Below, piece after piece: positions 32,901 through 43,254 of a stretch of 61,543 nt of DNA (positions within the stretch are counted from its first letter, which is position 1; every line of letters starts with the position of its first letter). The DNA comes from Vitrella brassicaformis (taxonomy: Eukaryota; Sar; Vitrellaceae). The position numbers were made by a program, and so were the translations under genes. The stretch covers positions 3,714 through 65,256 of the forward strand of contig CDMY01000453.1 in assembly GCA_001179505.1 (NCBI GenBank), written 5' to 3'. The notes beneath the pieces were generated by a model that was not told the DNA's origin, made no database searches, and saw only the letters and a list, made by a program, of their open reading frames with translations.

Positions 32901-34045
32901 CACACACAAAAAAGGAAGCAGTCAGTGGTGTTTCCATTCGCAAGAACGAATACGTCTGCATTTGCCGGTCACACATCCAGCAGTGGTGCCGTGCTCGGTG
33001 GCCATCGTGATGTCGCCCGAGGAAGGCTGCTTCAGCAGATGGCAGTGTCCGGTGTCCTGTTGATAGTTGATGTACTTGCAGTCGTTGCGGCTGTAGCAGA
33101 GGGCGAGACAGGCACGCGCACTGGACGGGGAGAATATCATGTTTTCTCCCCCAAACCCCTGCCAGGCATAGTCGGCGCCTTGATACGCATAGTCAGCAGA
33201 CATGGCTGCCGGGAGATAGCAGTAGGGAAGGCAAGAAGCGTCCGTGGCGTCAGCCTCGATCGCTGCAACACACGCGTTGGCCCACTACTCTTGTCAGATG
33301 GTTTCGAATAGTCGATTTAATCACCTGAACAATCGCCTCTGCCATTGATGGCACCGGGCTCATCTTTGAACGAATCAATATCGCCAGGATAGCTGCAAAT
33401 ACAGAACAGGAATTGTGTGGCGCGAGTATCCGCTGTTGAAGCGTGAGTACAGACGGATGCATACATTTCAAAGTGACCGCATTGCGCGTGGCCCATGTGC
33501 GTGGACACAGTAAAGTGCGTGCAGGAGGGTTCCGCCAGGCACTCTTGCTGGCAGCGGACGACGGCGGTTTCCTTGGTTGTGGTATCTTTCCAGCCCCCTG
33601 ATGTTGAGAGTCTGCGGGGGTGCGAACTGTCAGTCGAATACGTGTAGGCCACATCAAACTGATAGCAGCCTGTCGATGAATGCATCCAACATGCAACACA
33701 GCCATCTTCAAGCGTCGGTGTTCCCTTTGACGCCTTCTCACTGGCTTTGCAGAAGGGCGTCTCCTCGCAAGAGATTCCGTCATAAGATCCGAAATCACAG
33801 TACCGACAACATAAGTGCCCCTGCACACCGCAGCCAGTCGTCGTTGCCTCGCACGTGGGGTCAAACTTGACGCGTTCGCCGCTCGACAGAGAAAGACCGG
33901 CACACGTTGATCTGGTCACGCTGATGTCATTGAGGCATTCGTCAATCAGGCAGCAGGAGGGCTGGAAGCAGATGGCAAGCAGCAAAGAGATGGCAACGGG
34001 AGCCAGAAGGCCTGAATGCCGTCCTCCTGGATCAGGAACTGCCAT
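14980..34045 (-). CDS. Giant polycystin-1/REJ-like multidomain membrane protein with GPS motif
   Basis: The ATG at 34045 is followed by a signal peptide (LLAPVAISLLLAICFQPSCC). Order of parts: PAN-like Cys segments (33700-32940); galactose-binding/discoidin-like region (32870-32300); Cys-rich and trefoil-like segment with CEALGCCYDYDLQEC (31500-31400); long beta-rich region (31300-28300); bacterial-type Ig-like repeats, including TFTEAMDPSTFTASDV (28270-25980); Myxococcus-type repeat CDDGNSVSGDGCAADC over three exons (25740-25510); REJ-like region (25500-21700); GPS motif (21050-20920) with CTCQFFDERSGNWSREGC and HLTSF; membrane helix (about 20800); two more (20490-20400); cytoplasmic-like regions including one 1.8-kb exon (18660-16860); and further helices (16300-15450). 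The tail is charged (RTRAQKKKEAEERKDE). Splice phases agree at most junctions checked, arguing for one gene of about 4,000 residues. GPS domains self-cleave before the first helix. No PLAT or complete ion-channel domain was recognised. Adhesion or sensing is inferred. Confidence 0.82.
20920..21050 (-). other. GPS (GPCR proteolysis site) motif inside the giant gene
   Basis: The translation has the family hallmark spacing: CTCQFFDERSGNWSREGC, a gap, then TCSCDHLTSFV. Cleavage in this family occurs at the H-L-(S/T) site, here HL|T. A membrane helix (HHFLGLVFVLGLLFSPC) starts about 40 residues later, as expected. Confidence 0.85.
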
Positions 34046-34209
34046 AATGGAATTTAATGCGAATGCTGGACGAATGGAAGGCGAGCTAGATGTGGGGCCC
34101 TCGTGGGGCCCAGCGCCTACCCGTCGCCCCCCTACCCGTGCCGTCTCGTCTCCACTCTCATACCGCGTAAAGGTGTCCGTGCACGTGGCGTGCGGGGGGG
34201 GGGGGGGGG

Positions 34210-34509
34210 NNNNNNNNNNNNNNNNNNNNNNNNNNNNNNNNNNNNNNNNNNNNNNNNNNNNNNNNNNNNNNNNNNNNNNNNNNNNNNNNNNNNNNNNNNN
34301 NNNNNNNNNNNNNNNNNNNNNNNNNNNNNNNNNNNNNNNNNNNNNNNNNNNNNNNNNNNNNNNNNNNNNNNNNNNNNNNNNNNNNNNNNNNNNNNNNNNN
34401 NNNNNNNNNNNNNNNNNNNNNNNNNNNNNNNNNNNNNNNNNNNNNNNNNNNNNNNNNNNNNNNNNNNNNNNNNNNNNNNNNNNNNNNNNNNNNNNNNNNN
34501 NNNNNNNNN
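34210..34509. other. Assembly gap of 300 N flanked by poly-G
   Basis: A run of exactly 300 undetermined bases, preceded by about 16 G and followed by 25 or more G. It lies upstream of the giant gene's start codon, so its promoter or 5' UTR may fall in unsequenced DNA. The exact length of 300 may be a filler value. Confidence 0.95.
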
Positions 34510-35025
34510 GGGGGGGGGGGGGGGGGGGGGGGGGCGGGGTGGGTGGATGGGTGTCCCGAAAAACCGAAAACTATACACGAAATGCGCTTGCCTTGCCAAG
34601 CGCCGAAGCGAGCCGGAGACGGTGCATATATGTTGATCGGGTCGCTCTCGCACGCGTACGCTACCATGGCATGGGTAGATGAAAATTACTTGACGAAAAG
34701 AGGTGACGTCAGCGATGTGTCGACATACATGTACACAATACACACACAGACATGCACAGGGAGAGAAAGAGAGAGAGAGAGAGACATAGAGTTAGGAGGA
34801 GTGCGCGCATATACGCAACACAGAGTAGCAGAGTTACGTCCAAACTAGTCGGGCTGCCTGTCTCTCCCCGGTGTCTGTCGGGCAGCTGCTCAAAACGCGT
34901 CCGTCCACTACGTACATACACATCTGCATTCACACCCACACAAGCTGGCACACTCATTCGCCCACTTTGCCGCCTAGGTACAAAACCCTTCTATGCAAGA
35001 CGCACACAGAAATGCAAAACAGACT

Positions 35026-35060
<35 letters not shown>

Positions 35061-35194
35061 CCATGCTTGTCCGCAGCGCTATAGAGGGAGAGGCCGCACG
35101 TGATTGACGTGCGTACGCCTCACTCACACACATACAGTACACACTATCAATCCATCCCTACTACCCCTCAGCCAACCAAATGGCCTTGCCATCC
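34510..35194. other. Simple-sequence spacer, no gene seen
   Basis: Contains poly-G at the gap edge, a GA-rich run (34759-34784) and a CA microsatellite (35031-35059). No reading frame with plausible splice sites was found. It is the 3' flank of the RNase T2 gene and, beyond the gap, the 5' flank of the giant gene. Confidence 0.5.
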
Positions 35195-36179
35195 TCAAGC
35201 CAAAATTGCCACCCCTGCTGTGCTGTTGTCGCTGTCATCTGTCGGCATTGTCAGTGGCATCCGGTCGATCAGCACCTTGTCGTACTTCTCACATGAGTCG
35301 TCGTAGTGCAGGTCGCGCAACACGTTCTCGGGACACGCCATCCGCCTCATCGACGATCCGAAAGTCTCGTCAACAGCGGCCGCATCGAAGAGACTGCTCG
35401 TGTCCACATCGGCGCCAGTCACTTTGGTCCAGCACGTCTCGATCTGGGACAGCACGGGCCCTCGACAGCTCATCGCCACCATGTTGGGACCCCCATAGGC
35501 GTTCTGGATGGCGGCGACCGACACCTCCCGGCCGATGTGCTGACGGACAAGCTTGGGCGTGTCGCTCAGAAAGAAGGCGCGCGCCATCAGGGCAAAGTAG
35601 GCGACCGCACTGAGCCCGGAGCAGCTGCCGTGCCGCGCGTACTCGTGGTCGATGAAGCCGCCGCTGACGTTGAGAGTTGCCGAGTAGGCGGGCGCAATGC
35701 GCTGCCAGAGGTGCTGAAATCGACTCTTGACGTCGGCCGGTGCGCGGCAGTGCGGCAGCTTCTTCTGTGAGCGACGCGAGCAGCTTGCAAAGCCACCACA
35801 GAACTGAGGGAAGCGATAGGGCTGCCGCGCAGCAGCAGTCGTGTCATTGTACTGAATCAACACAGACCGCACACACAGAAACGGTATACTGTGCATCGCT
35901 CCATCTGCTCATGTATCCCTTCCTTGTGTGTGGACGCACTTGAGGCCACAGGCCATGCAGAGTGAAGTGCGTAGCGGCAAATGAGCCCGGCTTGATGGAG
36001 GTGCACTCGGCGCTGCCCTTGCCTTGCGTAAGGCACCACTCAGGCGCCCAACCCTCTGCCAGCACGTACAGGTCAAACGTGCCAGCAGGGACGCCCGTTT
36101 CTTGAGCAGTGACGCAGCATATGGCAAGGAGGCCGGAGATGACCAGCAGATGCGACAGATCTGAGAGCGGGGACCTCAT
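35195..36179 (-). CDS. Secreted ribonuclease T2
   Basis: Two exons (36179-35940 and 35851-35195) join in phase 0 to give 298 residues. The start at 36179 gives a signal peptide (MRSPLSDLSHLLVISGLLAI...). Both conserved active-site segments of the RNase T2 family are present: CAS I as FTLHGLWPQ, at the end of exon 1, and CAS II as HEYARHGSC. Each supplies a catalytic His. These endonucleases cut single-stranded RNA outside the cell or in vacuoles. Several Cys residues (CGGFASC, HGSC, MSCRG) fit disulphide-bonded secreted forms. Length is slightly above the usual 220-260 residues, with an extra C-terminal segment (DDSDNSTAGVAILA). It is divergent from the BTB-TLDc gene, 197 bases away. Confidence 0.9.
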
Positions 36180-36376
36180 CTCGCCTGAACAATCTCCCTC
36201 GGGAACCCTGTTGAGCTCGCATTCAGTGGCTGGGCAGTTCCACGATACCCACCCCTTCTGGGGACAGCAGGGCGAAGCGGATTTGCGCATCTGTCAATAT
36301 TGATCCAGTTGGAGCATTTTCACTCATCCCATCTCCTCGCTGCTTCCCTCTCTCGCCCTGGAGCCCCACATCAGGC
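36180..36376. promoter_or_regulatory. Divergent intergenic region
   Basis: A 197-base spacer between the RNase T2 and BTB-TLDc start codons, so promoters for both must be here or overlap transcribed DNA. An in-frame minus-strand extension of the RNase frame runs through it, but starting there would bury the signal peptide, so I treat it as noncoding. Confidence 0.45.
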
Positions 36377-37052
36377 ATGAAGGCATCGGCGCCCAGCAGC
36401 AAGGCCACAGCAGACGGCATCCACAAGCCAACAGAGGAGATGAGCGGCCGGCCGATGCTGCTCAATGTGGGCGGCTTCGTCATAGCGTTCCCTCGGGATG
36501 TGCTGCTGCGCGAGGGGCTGCGGGACACCTGCCTGGCGGTGCTGCTGAACCGCTTCGACAGCTGGATGATCACAGACGACAATCGCATTCACTTCATTGA
36601 CGCGACCCCTTCTACTTCATCTGGTGAGGGGAGGGAGGGAAGCAACACATTGGTTGACAGGCAGCAGCACTCGCCGTGTGTGTGTTCAGGTTGGCTGTGA
36701 AGCTTCGTTACCTGAGCTCCAACCGCATCGACGTGAGTGAGATCATCGAGGGCTGCCCCGCACTGGCCTTCTACCACGACCGCTTCTTCGCCAAGACGGC
36801 CGTCACCATCGAGCCGCAACACGGTGACCACGACAGCGAGGCGTTCCGGGGCTTCACGGCCGTCATGGGGCCCTTCATCAGCTCATCGGTGGCGGGCGGG
36901 ACGGGCGGCAGTGAGGTGCTGAGTGTGCGTGTGGCGGATGGCGGTGTGGTGGCCACGACCGACGCGACGCTGGCCGACTACAGCATACTGCACGACCGAT
37001 TCATCAAGTAGGGCTACAGGCGGACATGAGATGGCGTGGTGGTCATCTTCGC

Positions 37053-37089
<37 letters not shown>

Positions 37090-38840
37090 GTATGGGCCCG
37101 TCGCGGATGTGTCGGCAGACACCTTCCACAAGTGACACACCACAGCAGCAGCCAGGCGACACACGAAATCTCTGTGTGTGTGTGGTGTGCAGGGTGGTCG
37201 ACGATTACATTCGTCGCATTCGGTTGCCCCCCGACGCCGCCACGCCGCTGCCGACGAGCAGCTGGCCTGACGAGCTCTTGTACGCCTGTGACATGTACGG
37301 CCTCATGGATCGGGTGTACCTCTCGATGATCGACAAATCGCACAGCCACATCAAATGCCTCTTCAAGTGAGTCACAACACACAACAGAGGGGTGTGGGAG
37401 GGAGATGCCATTTGTTGATTTGGATGCCTTTGTGTGTCAGGAGTTCGTCTGACGGAGAGTTTGGCACTCTGGTAGAGCGAGTGGCGGGTGTGAGCGGCCT
37501 GCTCTTCGTCATCGAGGACGAGAAGCAGTACACCATCGCCTGCCACATCGACGGGCCCCTCATCCCCCCGGCTGACCCGACATCGACGCTGCTCACCGGC
37601 AGCCCTGTGACCTTCTACTCCATCAATGGGCCATTCGAGGAGGGCGGCATCGCCAAGATCACCGTGCCGCATGACGACCAGTACGTGATGGTCGCCGGCA
37701 CAGAGGGGGCGGTGAAGGACGGCAATGGAGTGCCGGCTGGCAAGGTGTGCATCGGGGGCGTGCGGCTCTGCCTGGGGTATGGGCAGGGGAGGCCGGCTGA
37801 CGACCTCCGCAGCTGCCTCCAGTGGGTGCGTAGAGGCGAGCTCCCCGGAGACAAGACGTACGTGGGCAGCATCAATTCAGGAGTGGCCACTTTGGCCAAG
37901 AAACACTCCTTCACAGCCCAGCGGCTTGAGGTCTACGAGGTCAGACAGAAACATCAAGTGGACGGACGTCATCATGTCCATGTGGCTTATGTGTCCATGT
38001 GCGTATATGTGTGTGTGTCTCTTTAGGTGTGGAGCACTCTCCCGGCTGATCCCATCCTTCCCGCCGATGACCTGCAGGCCCTTATCGACACGACACGCGA
38101 CATAGGGATGACAGCACAGCTGCTCTACAAGTGAGTCAGCCAAAGATGCTATCATCGTATCTCTCTGCTGTCTGTCCGGCTGTGTCAGGGGCGAGCGTGA
38201 CGGCTGGACGCACGAGACCATGCTGGCCAAGGTGGGCGAGGCGGCCGACCTGCTGCTGGTGGCCAAAGACACCGGCAGCCACACATTCGCCACCCACATC
38301 GAGGGACAGCTCAAGCAGCCAGCCGACCCCACTGGAGTGGCGCACAGACGCTGCCCCGTGACCTTCTACTCCATCAGCGGCGCATTCGAGCAGCAGGGCA
38401 TCGCCAAGCTCACCGTGCCACAAAACAAGCAGCATGTGATAGTCGCCGGCGCCGAGGGGGCGGTGGTGGGCAGCAAGGGCGGTGCTGGCAAGGTGGTCAT
38501 CGGTGGGGGCCGCCTGTGGCTGGGGTATGGGAGGGATGCGCGCCCGGCTGGCGACCTCCGCAGCTGCCATCAGTGGGTGAGGGGAGTGAGCTGCCCGACG
38601 ACAAGACGTACGTGGGCAGCATCAACGAGGACAGATGGGCCACCTTAGCTGCCTGTGCGCACTTCACATGTGTCGATTTGGAGGTCTACACACTGCAGGT
38701 CAGAGGGGCCAGGGAGAGGAGGGAGGCACATGAGTGTTTTGATTCCGTTGCCCTCCTGGTTCTGTCTGTGTGTGCAGGTGCCGGATGGCTGGGAGTGGCT
38801 GAGTGCGGTGGCCGACATAGTGCTCTCACAATCGACATGA
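36377..38840 (+). CDS. BTB/T1-type domain plus two TLDc domains; two apparent frameshifts
   Basis: Exons: 36377-36623, 36690-37007, 37090-37131, 37193-37366, 37441-37939, 38027-38130, 38189-38698 and 38778-38840. The N-terminal part has the potassium-channel-tetramerisation (BTB/T1) pattern: LLNVGGFVIAFPRDVLL, then IHFID continuing in another frame as RDPFYFIWLAVKLRYL. Two tandem TLDc-like domains follow (SGLLFVIEDEKQYTIACHI and DLLLVAKDTGSHTFATHI), each with the shared segments PVTFYSI and DDLRSC/GDLRSC. The summed exons are one base over a multiple of three; two missing bases, near 36600 and near 38580, would restore a 652-residue frame. Without them the first splice runs into a stop. TLDc proteins act in oxidative-stress responses or V-ATPase regulation. 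The BTB part probably mediates oligomerisation. Confidence 0.78.
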
Positions 38841-40175
38841 GATCTGTCTGTCGAGGGGCTGAGCGGAGCGGGGCGAGTAGCCAGTGGATGAGGATAATCG
38901 GCAGGCGTGGGAGCACGTGCCCACGCTTATGCTCGGATGTGTCTATACCGTCTTATGTGTTTGTATACAGCTGCTGCGTGCGTGTGCCTGGAGATGTGTA
39001 TACCCGTCTCTTTGTGCTCATATGTATGTGGCCGTGGTGTCACGCGTGCGCTGCATGCCTGGCTGCCAGTCTGTCTGCCTGCCTGCCTACGTAGTCATGT
39101 TCCGACACCTGCATCCGTTGAAGACTGCCACGATCGATGTGCCAGGGAGGTCACACACATCCATCCATGCCGAAGCCACATGGATGGCCTCAGGTGCCCA
39201 CACTGTGCTGGTTGGATGTGTGACCTCCCTATGTGTCTGTGTAGCTAGTGTGTCCCTGGGTCTCGGGTCATGACACTTTGCACCCCAGAGCGGTGTGGCG
39301 GCCTTAAAACTTGATTTGATGCTGTGTCCATTGGCTCATTCATTCAAACAGAGCGGTCACAATCCATATCCCATCCCACACACACCACACATGCACACCA
39401 CCTCCCACCAGCCGGCCTTCTCCGCCCAACGACCACACACACGACCACGACCGCCCACCACTTGCCAGTATTCACTCCACATGCCCTCGTGATTCACCGT
39501 CCGATTCACCGCTGCCACCGCCACCTCGTGTGCAGCAGCAAGGCGCACAAGGTGTCGGTGAAGATGATGACCAGATGATGACCTCAAATGGACGAAACCG
39601 AAACCGAAACCGAAACCGAATCAGCAGTGAGGATCCAACCCGTCACACACCATACAGCAGTGTCGTCACATCAGCAGTCGGTCGCTCGGCACGGATGGAT
39701 CATCACCAGAAGGACGGCGGGCGAATGAGGCCGGCAGTGGTTGGTGGCAGGCTCAGGCTTATCGGGATCTCTGTCGCATCTTCCTCCTCTTGCGCTGGAG
39801 GCGGCGAGTGCGCTTCTTCTTCCACTGAACACACACACACACACACACAGCATGACCACACTATCGTCTGGCGCTTCCTCCCCCTGGCTGCCAACCCCCC
39901 GGCATCACTTCTTCCCCTCACAGCTGCCCCTTTGGCCTTGCTGAGCGCCCATGACTGCCCTCCATCCCCCCTCTCGCGTGTCTTTGCTTCCCCCGTGTCA
40001 GATCTGTGTCGGGTGTGTGTCTTCTCACCTTCCAGCGCATACGCGCCGTGGACTTCTTATACCGACTGGCTCCGTGTGCCATCTTGTCAACACCGAAGCG
40101 GGAACGGCTTCGTTCGTCAGTTTCGAGCTCGCAGGATCGTCTTACCCTGAAACCCGAACTCTACTAGTGAAAAAT
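38841..40175. other. Spacer with microsatellites, no gene called
   Basis: Between two plus-strand genes. It contains GTGT and CACA runs and a hexamer array of CCGAAA (about 39593-39621). A reading frame runs upstream of and in phase with the GPATCH3 start from about 39951, but the first in-frame ATG with a sensible start context is 40176. Confidence 0.45.
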
Positions 40176-42814
40176 ATGAATTTTGATGTGAGGATGATGG
40201 AGAGTCAGCGTGCTCACGAAGATGCTGCAGGAGAATCGGATTTTGATTTTGACAGTCAGGTGTGCTTTATCAGCGGCATCCCGCTCTTCTTCACCATCTC
40301 CCACCTCCGCAGCTTCTTCCGCCACTTCACAGAGGTCTCCCGCTTCGCTTTGTTCCACTTCTGTGGCCGTCGGGTTCGGCTCAATCGCAGCGGAGTCACC
40401 GAAGTGCCGTCGTGCGGCTGTTGCTGTCTCGTCCGCCTGTCTGGTGATTGCTCTGTGGACGACTTCATCAGCCACTATCACGGCGTCCAGTGGAGCGAGG
40501 CGCTGCCCCACCTCACCGAGAGAATCGGCTGCTACACGTCGTGCCGCGTCACTCGGCTGAAGCGAGTGTCTGGACCAGGTGATACGTCTGCGGCGCGGCC
40601 GTGCTACCTGACTAACAGAGAGCGGCGAGAGAGAGCCGAGGCGTCAGGCGGAGCGGCCGAGTGCTGGGAGCCGGCTGATGAGGGGACTAGTCTGTGTGAG
40701 GAGGGTGTGAAGGGGCGGGAGGGAGCCGTGATGCGGCCGAGCAGCGATTGGGTGGAGATGCACCCGCCGTATGGGCTGCCGCAGGGCAATGTGGGCACGC
40801 CGGAAACAGACCTCCTGCAGCAAGTCAACCAGGGGTGCGCACATGGCACTCTCGCATTGATGGAACGATTGATTGATGCGTCACTGTTTTGCGGGCGTGT
40901 GTGTGTGTCAGGTTGCTGCCACCCCGCCTGCTGTCCCACTTCGGCCTCTCCCTCTCTCACCTGACGGCCTATCGCCACCCCAGGCACACAGAGATCCCCC
41001 CGCCACCGTCCCTCATCCCACGCCAGCAGCAGCAGCAGCGGCCAGCCCCCGCCAGCAGTAACGACTCAGCGGCCGCCACCGGTGGTCGGACCAGCAAGGG
41101 CAAGAGAGCCCTCTCGGATGGGGCTGAGCGGCCTGACCATGGCTCGCTTTTTCGGCCACTCAAGCGGGCCAAGAATGAGCTGCGTCTGCGTGACAGCGAG
41201 GCCCAGAGACGTCGCGAGAAGGGAGCTGAGGGTGCAGAGGGCGTCGTGCGGCGGGGTGCGAAGGACAAAGGGGCCGTCAGAGGGACCTTTGTGGAGCGGT
41301 GGCGGGAGCAGCAGAGGCGAGCCGAGGCAACACGGCGGAGGAAGGCACGGCAGCAGGCAAAAGGTGAGATGAAGATCAGACCACCGGCTGGATCGGCATG
41401 TTATTGGATCTGCATACGTGCCTATGTGTGTTGTTTGGTGTGTGTGTTGTGTTGGGATCAGAATCGCCCGTCATCTATGAGATCGAGAAGGATTTGGCCC
41501 GCAAGGAGGGATACGACCCGGACGACGAGCCGGAAGGTATGCACAGACACAGAGGCAGACGGCACACAGACAGACAGACTGCCGGTGATCATCTGTGTGT
41601 GTCTGTTGTGCTGTTGCGTGTCGACCAGCATGGGAGGTGACCGAGGCGGCGCTGGGCGAGCACCCCGACGTCCACTACGAGAAGAACGACCGGCTCGACA
41701 GCACCGCCGGCTATCTCTATGAGGACCAAGTCACCAACCCATGGGACAAGCACGAGGCCAGCGGTCTCGTCCACTACACCGACGACTCGTTCTGGGACGC
41801 ACAGTAAGTAACCGAACCAACATGGCATGGCGACATGCAGGCAATGCAATGGATGTGTGTGTCCATTCATCCATCCATGCATCCATCCATTCGCTCAGGG
41901 CGGGTGGCTTCGACGAGCGCACTGCCGACGACCTTGACGTCACGTGGGAAGAGGCCGAGGATCAGCCGCAGTGGCACTCGAGACAAAGGAGGAGGCGGTC
42001 GCGGCGCGGCAACAAGGGTGACGGTGAGGACATGACCTTCACCGACCCACACGTGCAGCAATTATACGGAGGTACCTCTGCGCAGACACACGTCATGAGT
42101 CCATGCACACCATCTCTTTCTCTGCATTGATGCGTGCATGCAGGTCCCCAGAGCGTGTTCCGTCTGCTCGACCAGTGCGGCTTCGAGCGCTCTGTCCGTC
42201 AAGGCGTCGCCGGCCGGCTGCTCCACAAATGGGGCTGGCGTGACGGCTATGGCCTCGGCCGTGATGCGCCGCCCCTGCCAGCGTCTGACGACGCTCCCCC
42301 CTCACCCACCCGGCAGCACAACGTCCGGCGCTTCGCTTTGGCGCCTGGTGGTGCGGCCGCTGGCCGATCATCGCGCGTCTATGAGGAGGTCGTTGAGGGG
42401 CTGCCGGTCAGTTCGGGCCAGCGTGGCCTGGGGCACATCGGTGCGATGGAGACCCTGAGTGAGCGCACAGAGGGGGCCACGGCTGCCACTGTGTATGGGG
42501 GAGCCGGCGGCAATCTGAAGGAGAAAGGGAGAGACACAAGACGGCGGCGTGAGCGGCAGCCCCACCACCAGCAGCGCCATCACGATCCGGGCTACATGGC
42601 GTCGTTTGCCTTGCCGAGGGACGGCAGCAGCGGCTGTGGGGGCATGTACAGAGTGCCGTCGATCGCATTTGTGTCGAGCCGGCGGCCGTACTCGTCGCGG
42701 CCGCCTGATCTGCCTGTGGAAAGGACTGTGGGTGATGACGGTGCTTGGGGTCTTGGTGGTGGTATTGGGGTAGAGAGGCTGCGAGCACTGGTGGACCCAG
42801 AGTGGGAGGGATGA
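40176..42814 (+). CDS. GPATCH3: G-patch domain-containing protein 3 (GPATCH3)
   Basis: Six exons (40176-40834, 40912-41363, 41462-41536, 41629-41803, 41899-42071, 42144-42814) sum to 735 codons with all splice phases matching. The N-terminal RRM-like region (FISGIPLFFTISHLRSFFRHF, then CCCLVRL) and the LPQGNVGTPE motif are typical of GPATCH3. A basic linker with Gln repeats and a KR-rich stretch follows. The middle shows the family's WDKHEASGLVHYTDDSFWD and FDERTADDLDVTWEE. The G-patch is near the C terminus: GFERSVRQGVAGRLLHKWGW...GLGRD. G-patch proteins bind and stimulate DEAH-box RNA helicases, so a nuclear RNA-processing role is expected. It is longer than the animal protein (about 525 residues) because of low-complexity inserts. 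Confidence 0.92.
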
Positions 42815-43254
42815 TGGCTGACTGGCAGTCGCCTTTCTCTCTCTGTTGCTTGGGTGTATGTCCGTTCTGGCAGACTGCCACACACGCATAGAATGGTATC
42901 GACTGTCCTGCTGGGGGTCCTCTCATCAACTCGTGCATCGTGTCCTCCTGCTCACCCCCTGGTCGATGGGGTGTGAGCAGGTCGGCACGCTGGACGACTC
43001 ACATGAGAGCCAACAGCCGGACAGACAGATGAGATTTGGGTGGCAGGTATGGCTTCCCCTGCTTTGTGTGTGTCGTATCGAGCTTGTTGTCGATATCCTC
43101 GGTGGATGGATGGGACGACGAGTGTCTCATGTAAGATGAGCTGACACCTTCACCCCCCACGGACAGCTCGAGTTCACGGGCGTGTTATATCGTATTAGTC
43201 CATGCAGCAATAGATTGAAAGTGACTGACACAATATAAAATGTAGGCACCGATG
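42815..43254. other. Spacer between convergent genes
   Basis: A 440-base stretch between the 3' ends of GPATCH3 (plus) and the charged small protein (minus). It probably holds both 3' UTRs. I see no gene or clear terminator structure. Confidence 0.4.

Noticed and set aside
14980-34045. Splitting the giant gene into an N-terminal adhesion gene and a C-terminal polycystin-like gene
   Set aside because: Splice phases agree across the possible break points I checked (for example near 28270, 28700 and 29190) and no second start with a signal peptide was found, though transcript data could still change this.
39530-40150. Open frame upstream of GPATCH3, including the CCGAAA array
   Set aside because: Repeat-derived and in a different frame from GPATCH3; no acceptor joins it to the gene.
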